Shown: piece by piece, positions 51,655 through 62,028 of the stretch | Numbering within the stretch: position 1 is the stretch's first letter | Layout: each line of letters opens with the position of its first letter | Assembly (NCBI RefSeq): GCF_900090295.1 | Contig: NZ_LT607753.1 | Span: 4,650,001 to 4,714,000 of the forward strand | DNA length: 64,000 nt | From: Micromonospora coxensis | Lineage (GTDB): Bacteria; Actinomycetota; Actinomycetes; Mycobacteriales; Micromonosporaceae | Direction of reading: 5' to 3' | The notes under the pieces: generated by a model | Databases searched by the model: none | Told to the model about the DNA's origin: nothing | Seen by the model: the letters and a program-made list of their open reading frames with translations, nothing else | Made by a program: the position numbers and the translations under genes

Positions 51655-52908
51655 ATGGCCGACGGCACGACCCAGGAGACGTCCGCGCCGGGCGGCCGCC
51701 GGCCCGGCGTGGGCGAACGGGTGGACCGGCTGCGGGCGCGAGCCGGCGGCGTGGCCGCCCGGGTGCCGTGGCGCTGGCGGTACGTCCTGGCGCTCTTCGT
51801 CGGCGCGAAGGTCGTCTTCGCCGTCCTCGGCGTGGTCGCGCTGGCGGCGTGGGACGGGGTGCCCGGCGCGCCACCGGCCGACGAGGCGGGCATGCGCACC
51901 GCCCAGGAGGCGATCTCCGGGCAGCGCTGGATCTCGCTCTGGTTCGCCTGGGACGCCCTGATCTACGACCACCTGGCCCGGCAACCTGTCACCGGCGACT
52001 GGGACGACTTCGGCTTCCCGCTGCTCTACCCGTTCCTGGCCCGGGCGCTGGCGGTGCCGCTCGGCGGGCACACCGCCCTGGCGCTGCTGCTCATCGCCAA
52101 CGTGGCGTTCCTGCTGCTGCTGTACTACGCGCTGCGGCTGGGGGAGGCGGTGCTCGGCGACGACGCCTCGGCGCGCCGGTTCACCCGGTACCTGGTGCTG
52201 CTGCCGACCGCGTTCCTGTTCCAGGCGGCGCTGACCGAGTCGCTCTTCCTCTGCCTCGCCCTGGCCGCGTTCCACTACGCCGAGCAGCGGCGCTGGCTGC
52301 TCGTGGGGCTGGTCGGGTACTTCCTGGGGCTCAGCCGCTCGATCGGGTTCCTGGTCGCCGTCCCGCTGGCCCTGGTCCTGCTGCGCCAGCACCGCTACCG
52401 GCCGGACCCGCGCAGCACGGCGCGCTACCTGCGCGACGGATGGCCACTGCTGCTGATCCCCGCCGGCTGGCTGACCTTCATGGCGTTCTGCCGCGTCACC
52501 GGCGGGGACTGGTTCGCCTACAAGCACGCCCAGGAGAAGGGCTGGGGCATCCGGGTGCAGAACCCGCTGTGGGTGCTCTGGCACGGCCTCACCGGCGGCG
52601 ACGGCCGGGACGCGGTACGGGTCTGGTTCGCCGTCGCCGTCCTGGTCGTGGTGCTCGCCGGCGCCCGGTGGATCGGGCTGCCGTACGTCGTCTACGCGGT
52701 GCTGACGGTCCTGGGTCCGCTGTCGATGGGCCCGCCGGTCTACAAGAGCCTGCTGCGCTACCTGCTCGCCGCGTTCCCGGTCGGCCTGGTGCTGGCCCGC
52801 TGGGCGCGCCACGCCACGGCCGACGCCTGGCTGGGCGCCGTGCTGGCCCTGCTCCAGGGGGTGCTGTTCGTGGTCTGGCTGACCTACTGGACGCACTTCA
52901 TCATCTGA
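51655..52908 (+). CDS. Membrane mannosyltransferase family protein (PIG-V/GT-C-like)
   Basis: This 417-residue polytopic protein starts at the ATG at 51655 behind GAGGA. After a basic cytosolic N-terminus, TM1 (VLALFVGAKVVFAVLGVVAL) leads to a large loop with WFAWDALIYDHLA, resembling the acidic catalytic loop of GT-C mannosyltransferases. About eight to ten further TM helices follow (LALLLIANVAFLLLLYYALRL; GLVGYFLGLSRSIGFLVAVPLALVL). It is predicted to use a lipid-linked sugar donor for envelope glycolipids or glycoproteins. Confidence 0.85.
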   Translation: MADGTTQETSAPGGRRPGVGERVDRLRARAGGVAARVPWRWRYVLALFVGAKVVFAVLGVVALAAWDGVPGAPPADEAGMRTAQEAISGQRWISLWFAWDALIYDHLARQPVTGDWDDFGFPLLYPFLARALAVPLGGHTALALLLIANVAFLLLLYYALRLGEAVLGDDASARRFTRYLVLLPTAFLFQAALTESLFLCLALAAFHYAEQRRWLLVGLVGYFLGLSRSIGFLVAVPLALVLLRQHRYRPDPRSTARYLRDGWPLLLIPAGWLTFMAFCRVTGGDWFAYKHAQEKGWGIRVQNPLWVLWHGLTGGDGRDAVRVWFAVAVLVVVLAGARWIGLPYVVYAVLTVLGPLSMGPPVYKSLLRYLLAAFPVGLVLARWARHATADAWLGAVLALLQGVLFVVWLTYWTHFII

Positions 52909-52910
52909 GC

Positions 52911-52941
52911 ACGCGGGGGCCGGCCGCCCCGGCCCCCGCGT
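52911..52941. terminator. 13-bp perfect hairpin between convergent genes
   Basis: ACGCGGGGGCCGG (52911-52923) pairs completely with CCGGCCCCCGCGT (52929-52941) around 5 nt, directly after the mannosyltransferase stop and 10 bp from the aldo/keto reductase stop. It is probably a bidirectional terminator. Confidence 0.8.
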
Positions 52942-52951
52942 CCCGTGACCC

Positions 52952-53803
52952 TCAGGCGGGCAGGTAGTCGAACGTGTCGGGGTTCGGGCCCTGCCGTCCG
53001 GCTTCGCCCTTGTCCAGCCCGGTGATGCGCTCCATCGTCGCCTCGTCCAGGTCGAAGTCGAAGATGTGGAAGTTCTCCTCGATCCGCCGCGGGGTGGTCG
53101 ACTTCGGGAAGACGATGTCGCCGCGCTGCACGTGCCAGCGGAGCACCACCTGGGCCACCGTGCGGTCCAGTTCCTCGGCGATGTCCACCAGGGTCGGGTC
53201 GTCGAGGACCTTCCCCTGGGCGATCGGCGACCACGCCTCGGTCGGGATGCCGTGCGCCCGGCCGTACGCGCGCACGTCGGCGTTGCCGAAGTACGGGTGC
53301 ACCTCGATCTGGTTCACCGCGGGCACCACCTCGGCCTCGGCGGCCAGCCGCTCGAGGTGCGCGACCTGGAAGTTGGACACGCCGATCGAGCGGGCCCGGC
53401 CGTCGCGCCGGAACTCCTCCAGCGTCTGCCAGGTGGAGACGAAGTCGCCGTCGTAGAGGGTGGGCAGCGGCCAGTGGATCAGGAACAGGTCGACGTAGTC
53501 CATCTTCAGCGCGGCCAGCGTCGAGTCGAACGCCTTGCGCGCGTCGTCCGGGCGGTGGAAGCCGTTGTTGAGCTTGCTGGTCACGAAGACCTCGCGCCGG
53601 TCCAGCCCGGAGCGGCGGACCGCCTCGCCGACCTCGGCCTCGTTGCCGTACATCTCGGCGGTGTCGATGTGCCGGTAGCCGATCTCCAGGGCCTTGCCCA
53701 CCGCCTCGACGGTGTCCTTCGGCTCGATCTGGTACACCCCGAAGCCGAGCTGCGGGATCGTGTTGCCGTCGTTCAGGGTGATGTCGGGAATCGTGTTCGC
53801 CAT
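52952..53803 (-). CDS. Aldo/keto reductase (2,5-diketo-gluconate reductase-like)
   Basis: This 283-residue protein starts at the ATG at 53803. It has PQLGFGVYQI, GYRHIDTAEMYGNE (catalytic Asp, Tyr), VTSKLNN (Lys) and LFLIHWPLP (His), then SIGVSNFQ and IVFPKSTTPRRIEEN for NADPH binding. It is a typical AKR5-like enzyme reducing small aldehydes or ketones. It stands alone; the hairpin at 52911-52941 terminates it. Confidence 0.95.
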   Translation of the reverse strand: MANTIPDITLNDGNTIPQLGFGVYQIEPKDTVEAVGKALEIGYRHIDTAEMYGNEAEVGEAVRRSGLDRREVFVTSKLNNGFHRPDDARKAFDSTLAALKMDYVDLFLIHWPLPTLYDGDFVSTWQTLEEFRRDGRARSIGVSNFQVAHLERLAAEAEVVPAVNQIEVHPYFGNADVRAYGRAHGIPTEAWSPIAQGKVLDDPTLVDIAEELDRTVAQVVLRWHVQRGDIVFPKSTTPRRIEENFHIFDFDLDEATMERITGLDKGEAGRQGPNPDTFDYLPA

Positions 53804-53923
53804 CCGGCTTCTTCTCCCATCGTCCGGTACGCCCGCCCCGACGGGACGCCGTCGAGCGGGCACGTGCCAACCGGACTTACCCGGTCGGGCCGTACGCTCA
53901 CGGACCGACCGGGGTGATCTGCG

Positions 53924-55105
53924 TCAGCCCCAGATGGCGCCGGCCCACTCCGGGTGGTCGACGAACGGGTTCCGGTTGCCCTGCCAGCGCTCGTAGATGC
54001 GCTGGTTGCGGCGCTTCTCGAAGGTGTCCGGCGGGTCCTGGGCGTGCCACTGCAACAGCACCGACTGCCGGCCCAGGTACGGCGCGGTGCCGTTGGAGAC
54101 GGAGTTGTTCATCTCCAGGTTCGGCCAGCCGTCGTTGCCCTCGTACCGGATCGCCATGTACATGATCATGCGGGCCACGTCGCCCTTGACCGCGTTGCGC
54201 GGCTCGAACGAGTCGGCGTCGGTGTAGCAGCCCGGCGCCTCGCCGACCGGGCTGCCGCCGGTGTCGAAGTCCTTGTTGCCGCGCAGCGAGTTGACCGAGA
54301 CGTCCGTCGGACGCAGGTGGTGCACGTCGGTGCCGGGCCCGGTGGCGGTGCCGAAGTCCCCGTGCGACTTGGCCCAGACGTGCTCGCGGTTCCAGTCGTC
54401 GACGCCGCCGCCGTTGCTGGTCTTGCTCTGCGAGCGGCCGGTGTAGAGCAGGATCACGTTGTTGGTGTTGGCCGGGTCCTGGTCGGTGTCCCGCAGCGCC
54501 TCCCACACCTGGTCGTAGGAGAGCCTGGTCTGGTTCCGGATGATCGAGTGCAGCGAGCTGCGCAGCGCGGGGCCGGTCTTGCCCATCGCGTTCGCGTAGT
54601 AGGTCGAGTCGTACGGGCCGCCGGTGAAGGTCGGCGACGGCGACGCGGTGGGCGACGGGGCGGCGCCGCCCAGGCTCATCGCGGTCGGGCTCTTCAACCC
54701 GCCGTGGCTGAAGTACGCGGTCAGCGTCCCGGTGGCGGTGATCTGCCTGCCGCGCAGCGACGGGTTGGTCAGCAGCCCGAAACTGCTCCGGTACGCCGTG
54801 GTGACCTGGACGTAGAGCATCCGGCCGGTGCTGGTCTCGCTCGCGGTGTCGGCGATGGCGATCGCGGTGTCGGCGGTGTAGTTCGAGGTGATGACGGTGC
54901 TCGAGGCGGTGGGTTGCCCGATCACGTAGCCGGTGACGGTGGCGGTCCGGCCGTCCTGGGCGGACAGCGCCTGCGCCACGGTCAGGGTGGCCGCCGCGGA
55001 CGCCGACGTCGCGGCCACCGCCACCGAGGTCACCAGGGTGACGGCGAGTGCGAACGCCGTGACCATCCGCCCGGGTCGCGGGCGGGTGGAACTCTTCGTA
55101 TTCAT
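53924..55105 (-). CDS. Secreted endonuclease I family nuclease with OB-fold-like N-domain
   Basis: This 393-residue protein starts at the ATG at 55105. A signal peptide (~1-37) is followed by a BofL/DUF6359-like nucleic-acid-binding domain (LSAQDGRTATVTGYVIGQ, ~45-145). A Ser/Pro linker leads to an endonuclease I domain with DDWNREHVWAKSHGDFG and DVHHLRPTDVSVNS, the His-Me-finger catalytic segments, and RGDVARM-like VKGDVARMIMYMA. It is predicted to degrade extracellular DNA or RNA for nutrition. Confidence 0.92.
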   Translation of the reverse strand: MNTKSSTRPRPGRMVTAFALAVTLVTSVAVAATSASAAATLTVAQALSAQDGRTATVTGYVIGQPTASSTVITSNYTADTAIAIADTASETSTGRMLYVQVTTAYRSSFGLLTNPSLRGRQITATGTLTAYFSHGGLKSPTAMSLGGAAPSPTASPSPTFTGGPYDSTYYANAMGKTGPALRSSLHSIIRNQTRLSYDQVWEALRDTDQDPANTNNVILLYTGRSQSKTSNGGGVDDWNREHVWAKSHGDFGTATGPGTDVHHLRPTDVSVNSLRGNKDFDTGGSPVGEAPGCYTDADSFEPRNAVKGDVARMIMYMAIRYEGNDGWPNLEMNNSVSNGTAPYLGRQSVLLQWHAQDPPDTFEKRRNQRIYERWQGNRNPFVDHPEWAGAIWG

Positions 55106-55161
55106 GGCTGGCGATGTTAACGGGCCGGCGGCGACCGGCGGGAGAGCGGCGACGTGAATTC

Positions 55162-56121
55162 TCAGTGGTGGGTGGTGTCGAACAGCACCGGCCAGGGGCG
55201 GGCCGACGGCACGACCGGGGCCGGTGGCGGCGGCTCCTCGGCGGCCAGCACCTCGGCGGCGAGCTGGGCGAACATCACCGCCGCCGGGTGCGCCGAGCGG
55301 TCCGGCCAGGCCGCCGACGTCCGCTTCACCAGGGGTGCGCCGACCAGCGGACGCCACGCGATCCGGGGCTGGAGCCGGGCCGACGCCGCCGGCTCCAACG
55401 CCACCGCCCCACCCGCCAGCAGCAGACCGAAGATGAACTCGGGGTTACGGGCCGGGCGTACCCGGCGGGGCGTGAAGCCCTGCCGGCGGCAGACGTCCAG
55501 GACGTGGTCGTACCAGCCGGGCGCGGTGGGCCGGGGCGGGCCGACCAGGTCCAGCCCGGCCAGGTCGGCCAACGCCACCTCACGCGGCCGGGCCAGCGGC
55601 GAGGCCCGGGGCAGCAGCACCCCCACCGGTACGTCCACCGGTGGGCCGAAGCGCAGCCCGTCCGCCTGCACCGGGTGGTGCAGCAGCCCGGCGTCGAGCC
55701 GCCCCTCGGCGAGCATCCGCACCTGCTCACCGGTGGTCAGCTCGTGCAGGTCGACGTCGAGCCCGGGCGCGGCGGCGGCGAGCCGGTCCAGCAACGCACG
55801 CAGCGTCACCGCCGGGGTCTCCGGCGGCACCCCGGCCCGGAAGACGCCGAGCGCACCCTCGCGGACCTGGCGCATCAGGTGGCGTACCCGGCGCTCCCCG
55901 GCCAGCAACTCCTCGGCCTCGCCGAGCAGCAGCTGGCCGGCGGTGGTGAGCCGGACCTGCCGGCGGGACCGGTCGAACAGCTCCACCGCCAGTTCCCGCT
56001 CCAGCCGCTGGATCGACTGGCTCAGCGGCGGCTGCGCCATGCCCAGCGCCTCGGCCGCCCGGCCGAAGTGCAGCTCGCGGGCGACCACCACGAAGTGCCG
56101 CAGGTGGCGGAGCAGATCCAC
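55162..56121 (-). CDS. LysR family transcriptional regulator
   Basis: This 319-residue protein has an N-terminal winged helix (FVVVARELHFGRAAEALGMAQPPLSQSIQRLE) and a periplasmic-binding-like effector domain (GVFRAGVPPETPAVTLRALL...). It is divergent from the beta-lactamase-like hydrolase, with only 37 bp between the start codons, the classic arrangement for LysR control of that gene. The effector is unknown. Confidence 0.94.
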   Translation of the reverse strand: MDLLRHLRHFVVVARELHFGRAAEALGMAQPPLSQSIQRLERELAVELFDRSRRQVRLTTAGQLLLGEAEELLAGERRVRHLMRQVREGALGVFRAGVPPETPAVTLRALLDRLAAAAPGLDVDLHELTTGEQVRMLAEGRLDAGLLHHPVQADGLRFGPPVDVPVGVLLPRASPLARPREVALADLAGLDLVGPPRPTAPGWYDHVLDVCRRQGFTPRRVRPARNPEFIFGLLLAGGAVALEPAASARLQPRIAWRPLVGAPLVKRTSAAWPDRSAHPAAVMFAQLAAEVLAAEEPPPPAPVVPSARPWPVLFDTTHH

Positions 56122-56158
56122 GCAGGGACCCTACGACAGCGCCCGCTACCGTTCACCG

Positions 56159-57046
56159 GTGGCAGTTCAGCAGCGGATCGCGCAGGTCTTCGCGCGGGCG
56201 GGGGTCACCGGCAGCCTGCACGTCGTACCGGTGGACGGGCCGGACGGACGGGAGATCGCCCTCGACGCCGACCGGCGGACCGTCATCGCCTCGGTCTTCA
56301 AGATCCTGCTGGTGCTGGAGTTCGCCCGGCAGGTCGCCGCCGGGCAGCTCGACCCCACCGAACGGGTGCTGGTGACCGCCGGCGACCGGCTCGGCGGCTG
56401 GGGCGTGGCCGGCTGCGCCGACGACGTCGAGGTGTCCCTGCGCGACCTGGCCTACTTCGCCATGTCGGTCAGCGACAACACCGCCGCCGACCTGCTGCTG
56501 CGCCGCGTCGGCGCGGACGTGCTGCCGATGCTCGCCGCCGAGCTGGAACTGGGGCGTACCCGGGTCCGGGGTGGACCGCGTGACCTGGTGGAGCTGATGC
56601 TCGCCGACGTGGGCGCCCGCACCGAGGCGGACTTCGCCCGGATCTTCCCGACCCTGCCGGAGGAGCGGATCCGGGCCATGCGGGTCTTCGACCCGGACCG
56701 AACCTCGTCGAGCACCGCCCGGGACCTCACCCGGCTGCTCACCCTGATCTGGCGGGACCGGGCCGGCCCGGCCGTCGCCTGCGCCACCGTGCGGGAACTG
56801 ATGTCCCGCCAACTCGTACGGACCCGGCTCGCCTCCGGCTTCCCGCCCGGGGTGCGGGTGGTGTCGAAGACCGGCACCCTGCCCGGGCTCTACCTCGACG
56901 CCGGGGTGGCCGAGTACCCGGACGGCGCCCGGTACGCGATGGCCGTCCTCGTCCGCGCCGCGCACCTCGGCACCCACCGCACCGACGTGGACCTGGCCAT
57001 GGGCGAGGCCGCCCGGATCGCCGTGCAGGCGCTGCGCGACACCTGA
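56159..57046 (+). CDS. Class A beta-lactamase-related serine hydrolase
   Basis: This 295-residue protein has a GTG start at 56159. The active-site motifs of class A enzymes are visible: S-V-F-K with Ser45 and Lys48, SDN at 105-107 and KTGT at 237-240. No omega-loop Glu of the ExxLN type is evident, and no signal peptide is present, so it may be a cytosolic esterase/amidase and not a true beta-lactamase. It is divergent from LysR, its probable regulator. Confidence 0.85.
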   Translation: MAVQQRIAQVFARAGVTGSLHVVPVDGPDGREIALDADRRTVIASVFKILLVLEFARQVAAGQLDPTERVLVTAGDRLGGWGVAGCADDVEVSLRDLAYFAMSVSDNTAADLLLRRVGADVLPMLAAELELGRTRVRGGPRDLVELMLADVGARTEADFARIFPTLPEERIRAMRVFDPDRTSSSTARDLTRLLTLIWRDRAGPAVACATVRELMSRQLVRTRLASGFPPGVRVVSKTGTLPGLYLDAGVAEYPDGARYAMAVLVRAAHLGTHRTDVDLAMGEAARIAVQALRDT

Positions 57047-57201
57047 ATCCCCGACCGGTCCGACCCGCTCGCAGCGGCGCTGAGCTGGTCCGATATCCGC
57101 ACAGGTATCGACGGTTGCGGCATCCGGTCTTGGACGCCGCGGCCGGCGCGGTGGTGGGCTGTGGACCGACCACGTACCGCGTGAGACGGGGAGGATCCAC
57201 C

Positions 57202-58203
57202 ATGTCCGCACACCAGCTCGACCGCCGCCGCTTCCTGCGCGACAGCGCCGCCGGGGCCGCCGCGCTCACCGCCGCCGGGGCCGCCGCGCTCACCGCCGGT
57301 GGGCTCGTCGCCGGCCCGCCCGCCGCAGCCGCGCCGGCCACCGCGCCCGCCGCGACCCGGACCGCCCCCTCCGGGCCGGTCACCTTCCGCTGGTGGGGCA
57401 CCTCCGGCTGGCGGATCGACATCGGCGAGCGGACCGTGCTGGTCGACCCGTACCTCAGCCGCTACGACACCGGCCTGTTCCGGGGCGCGTTCGATCCGGC
57501 CACCCCGCTGACCGTACGGTCGTCGGTGGTGGACTCCCTGGTGGACCGGGCCACCACCGTCCTGGTCACCCACACCCACTGGGACCACTTCAACGACGTG
57601 CCGTACATCGCCGGGCGCACCGGGGCCCGGGTCTTCGGCACGCTCACCGCCTACCACCTGGGCATCGCGTACGGGCTGCCGGCCGGGCAGCTCAGCCCGG
57701 TCTCCGGCGGCGAGGTGCTGGAGTTCGGCGACCACAGCGTCGAGGTGGTGGCCGCCCTGCACAGCCGCAACGCGTCGTGGTCGATGGCGTTCCCCGGCGT
57801 ACGCCTCGGCCCGTCCGCGAAGCCGGCCACCATCGCCGACCTGCCCGAAGGCAACACCCTGGCGTACCAGCTGCGGGTCGACGGCGGGCCGTCGGTCTTC
57901 TTCATGGGCGCCAGCGACTTCGCCGCCCGCAACCTCACCGGCCTGGCGCCCGACGTGGCGATGGTGGCGCTGCCGGCCACCGGCTCGACCGCCGACTACG
58001 TGCCCCGGCTGATGGCGGCGCTGGAGCACCCGACGGTGGTGGTGCCGGTGCACTGGGACAACTTCGAGACCCCACTGACCAACCCGCCGGTCGTCGCCCC
58101 GAGCGACCGCAAACGCCTGGACGAGCTGGTCACGGCCGTACGCAAGGCGTCACCGCGCAGCCGGGTGCTGGTCCCCGAGTACGGCACCGCGTACCGCTTC
58201 TGA
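57202..58203 (+). CDS. Tat-exported metallo-beta-lactamase-fold hydrolase
   Basis: This 333-residue protein starts at the ATG at 57202 behind GGGGAGGA. A twin-arginine signal (LDRRRFLRDS at ~6-15, then Ala-rich) is followed by a metallo-hydrolase domain: WWGTSGWRIDIGERTVLVDP, THTHWDHFNDVP (zinc-binding H-x-H-x-D-H) and VVPVHWDNFETP. It is related to UlaG-like/lactonase-type enzymes. It is probably active outside the membrane; the substrate is unknown. Confidence 0.9.
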   Translation: MSAHQLDRRRFLRDSAAGAAALTAAGAAALTAGGLVAGPPAAAAPATAPAATRTAPSGPVTFRWWGTSGWRIDIGERTVLVDPYLSRYDTGLFRGAFDPATPLTVRSSVVDSLVDRATTVLVTHTHWDHFNDVPYIAGRTGARVFGTLTAYHLGIAYGLPAGQLSPVSGGEVLEFGDHSVEVVAALHSRNASWSMAFPGVRLGPSAKPATIADLPEGNTLAYQLRVDGGPSVFFMGASDFAARNLTGLAPDVAMVALPATGSTADYVPRLMAALEHPTVVVPVHWDNFETPLTNPPVVAPSDRKRLDELVTAVRKASPRSRVLVPEYGTAYRF

Positions 58204-58214
58204 ACGACGGCGGA

Positions 58215-58236
58215 CCGGGACCGGACCCGGTCCCGG
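58215..58236. terminator. GC hairpin between convergent metallo-hydrolase and TM2 genes
   Basis: CCGGGACCGG (58215-58224) and CCGGTCCCGG (58227-58236) are perfect complements separated by two bases. The hairpin lies in the 44-bp gap between two convergent stop codons. Confidence 0.6.
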
Positions 58237-58247
58237 CCCCGCCGGTG

Positions 58248-58469
58248 TCACTTGGCGAGCGGCTGGCCCTGCTTGTCCTTGAACGAGCCGACCAGGATCA
58301 TGATGAAGTCGATCAGCGTCCAGACACCCAGGCCACCGATGGTGAGCAGCTGCAGCACACCGGTGCCGATCTTGCCGGTGTAGAAGCGGTGCACACCGAG
58401 GGTGCCGAGGAAGAAGCAGAGCAACAGGGTGACGAGCCAGGACTTCTGGGTCGTGACGGGAGTGGTCAC
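58248..58469 (-). CDS. TM2 domain-containing membrane protein
   Basis: This 73-residue protein has a GTG start at 58469 behind AAAGGA. It shows the TM2 family pattern: two TM helices ([23 protein letters not shown] and [18 protein letters not shown]) linked by a short [15 protein letters not shown] turn, with the family motif G-x-H-R-F-Y. The function of bacterial TM2 proteins is unclear. It is divergent from the Ycf46-like cluster. Confidence 0.9.
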   Translation of the reverse strand: MTTPVTTQKSWLVTLLLCFFLGTLGVHRFYTGKIGTGVLQLLTIGGLGVWTLIDFIMILVGSFKDKQGQPLAK

Positions 58470-58678
58470 AGGGGGTCCTTTCACGAGGGATAGCCGCGGG
58501 AGCGTATCGGGGGCCCAGGTCAGAGGCAAGATCACGACTGCGGTGATCAGCCGGACGGACGAACCGGCCCCGACCGATGCGGTGCCCGGCAAACGCCTGC
58601 TCAGGGACCGGTCCGCCCCGGCGACCCGGTGCTACAGTCTGGCCGGCTCGGCGGCGCTCTCGGGGGGAGGGATCGGCG

Positions 58679-60292
<1,614 letters not shown>

Positions 60293-60321
60293 GACACCGA
60301 CCCGACGACGAGAGGATGCCG

Positions 60322-60777
60322 GTGAGCATCTCGCTGATACTCCTGCCCCTGGCGGTGGCCACGGTGACCGCCGCGCACACGGCCCGCGCCGACCGCGACG
60401 AGCGGGGCCGGGTGGTCTGCCAGGTGCAGACCCGGATGCGCGACGAGAACCTGCTGGCCGCCGCGCTGCGCGACACCGACGCCGTGGTCAGCGCCGACGC
60501 CGACGTGCTGACCGCCGACTGGTCCGGGGTACGCGCGGACTTCCGGCGTGACGCCGACGGCATCTGGACCGCGCACCTGACCGGCGAGGTGGACGACGCG
60601 CGGGCGGTCGAGATCGTCCAGGGCGTCGACGCCGCGTACGGGCGGCAGGTGCAGCGGGCGGTCCTGGAGCGGTTGCGCGCGCAGGCGCCGGCCGCCGGGC
60701 TGCGCCTGGAGTCGGAGCAGGTCACCGAGGACACCTCGGTGCGGCTGGTCTTCGCCGTCGAGGGGAGGTCGGCGTGA
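60322..60777 (+). CDS. DUF1257 (Ycf35-like) protein with hydrophobic N-terminus
   Basis: The GTG at 60322 has better ribosome-site spacing than the ATG at 60316. The ~151-residue product begins with a hydrophobic stretch (SISLILLPLAVATVTAA), unusual for DUF1257. The core then matches: VQTRMRDENLLAAALRDTD, VRADFRRDADGIWTAHL and a C-terminal Y-x-x-Q-V-x-x-A segment. It overlaps DUF2997 by ATGA. It is predicted to function with the Ycf46-like ATPase. Confidence 0.78.
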   Translation: MSISLILLPLAVATVTAAHTARADRDERGRVVCQVQTRMRDENLLAAALRDTDAVVSADADVLTADWSGVRADFRRDADGIWTAHLTGEVDDARAVEIVQGVDAAYGRQVQRAVLERLRAQAPAAGLRLESEQVTEDTSVRLVFAVEGRSA

Positions 60778-60986
60778 ACGACCGGCCCCGTGTGGTGGTG
60801 ACGGTGGGCCCGGACGGCGCGGTCAGCGCCGAGACCCGGGGTGTCCACGGTGACCGGTGCCTGGACTACGTCGCCGTGCTGGAGGACCTGCTGGCGGCCC
60901 GCGCGGTGCACAGCGCGTACACCGCCGACCACACCCGCGCCGGGGTGGACCTCCGGCAGGAGGAGCACGATGTCGACCGGGCCTGA
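60774..60986 (+). CDS. DUF2997 small protein
   Basis: This 70-residue protein starts at 60774, overlapping the previous stop by four bases. It matches DUF2997: RVVVTVGPDGAVSAETRGVHGDRCLDYVAVLEDLL, with one Cys after a G-x-x-G-x-x-C turn. The short, conserved-Cys architecture beside a radical-SAM-type gene makes it a candidate carrier or substrate protein. It overlaps the next gene by 17 bases. Confidence 0.82.
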   Translation: MNDRPRVVVTVGPDGAVSAETRGVHGDRCLDYVAVLEDLLAARAVHSAYTADHTRAGVDLRQEEHDVDRA

Positions 60987-62028
60987 CGGGAGCTGGCAGC
61001 CGTTCCCGCCCGGCCCGCCGCCCGGCGCGTACGGCCCGGGCGGCCCGGCCACCCTCGGCCCGCCGCCCACGCCGTCGTCGGCGAATCCGGCGGCGAGCTG
61101 GAAGTGGCGGCTGCTGCACAGCTGGTGGCTGCTCCTGCCCATCATCGGGTGCGGCTGTCTCGGCGGCTTCGGCTTCCTCTACGTCGGACTGCGGGCCCGC
61201 CGCCCGGCCTGGTGGATCGCCGGCATCGGCTACGCGGTGCTCGGCTGGACCGCCCTGTTCCTGGCCGACGGCGACAAGGACAGCGTCCGGGGGGACATCT
61301 CGGCCTCGCTGGCGCTGGCGACCTGGGCCGCCTGCGTGGTGCACGGCATCCTGATCAACCCGGCCTGGCTGCGCTGGCAGGCCGGGTACCGGCCCTGGTA
61401 CCGGCAGCCGCAGGGCGGGCCGGGCGGTCAGCCGCCGGTGCCGCCGCCGGTCGCGTCGTTCACCCCCTGGCCGCCCCCACCGGGATCGGTCGGCCCCGGC
61501 TTCCCGCCGGTCTCCGTGCCGCCGTCGCCCGCCGCGTCGTGGCCTGCGCCGGCCGCCCCGACGCCGCTCGGCGTGCCCGCCCCGACGACGCCGCCCGGCG
61601 TGCCCGCGCCGACGATGCCGCTCGGCGTGCCCGCGCCGACGATGCCGCTCGGCGTGCCCGCCCCCACGACGCCGCCCGGCGTGTCCGCGCCGACGACGTC
61701 CGCGCCGGCGATGCCGGCCGGGGCACCCGCGACGCCGGTCGCGCCGGTGTCCGGCGCTCCCGCGTCCGGCCCGCCCGCCGGGTCCACGGTGGACGTCAAC
61801 ACCGCGACCGCCGCGCAGCTCGGCGCCCTGCCCGGCTTCGACGCGGCCCGGGTGCACCGGGTGCTCGCCGAGCGGGACGCCCGTCGGGCCTTCGGCAGCG
61901 TCGCCGAGTTCGTCGCCGCCGCCGGCCTGGCCCCGCACGAGTACGCCCCGCTGCGGCACGTGCTGGTCTGCGCGCCACCTCCGTCACCGCCACCGGGGAC
62001 CGGGCATGGACGCGTACTCGATTTCTGA
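60970..62028 (+). CDS. Membrane protein with repeat linker and ComEA-like HhH domain
   Basis: This 352-residue protein starts at the ATG at 60970 behind AGGAGGAG. TM helices lie at ~45-65 (LLHSWWLLLPIIGCGCLGGFGFLYVG), ~70-90 and ~100-120. A Pro-rich linker contains five 9-residue repeats ([PL/PP]GVPAPT[T/M]). The C-terminal HhH domain, VDVNTATAAQLGALPGFDAARVHRVLAER, resembles ComEA and is predicted to bind DNA or a protein partner. It overlaps the radical-SAM gene by 23 bases. Confidence 0.82.
   Translation: MSTGPDGSWQPFPPGPPPGAYGPGGPATLGPPPTPSSANPAASWKWRLLHSWWLLLPIIGCGCLGGFGFLYVGLRARRPAWWIAGIGYAVLGWTALFLADGDKDSVRGDISASLALATWAACVVHGILINPAWLRWQAGYRPWYRQPQGGPGGQPPVPPPVASFTPWPPPPGSVGPGFPPVSVPPSPAASWPAPAAPTPLGVPAPTTPPGVPAPTMPLGVPAPTMPLGVPAPTTPPGVSAPTTSAPAMPAGAPATPVAPVSGAPASGPPAGSTVDVNTATAAQLGALPGFDAARVHRVLAERDARRAFGSVAEFVAAAGLAPHEYAPLRHVLVCAPPPSPPPGTGHGRVLDF
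61561..61695 (+). repeat. Five in-frame 27-bp tandem repeats
   Basis: Five consecutive 27-bp units (61561, 61588, 61615, 61642, 61669) encode 9-residue Pro-rich repeats in the linker of the membrane/HhH protein. Units differ at a few bases. Copy number probably varies between strains. Confidence 0.9.

Noticed and set aside
56159..57046. A true class A beta-lactamase resistance gene
   Set aside because: The S-x-x-K, SDN and KTGT motifs are present, but there is no signal peptide and no clear omega-loop Glu motif, so resistance is not supported.
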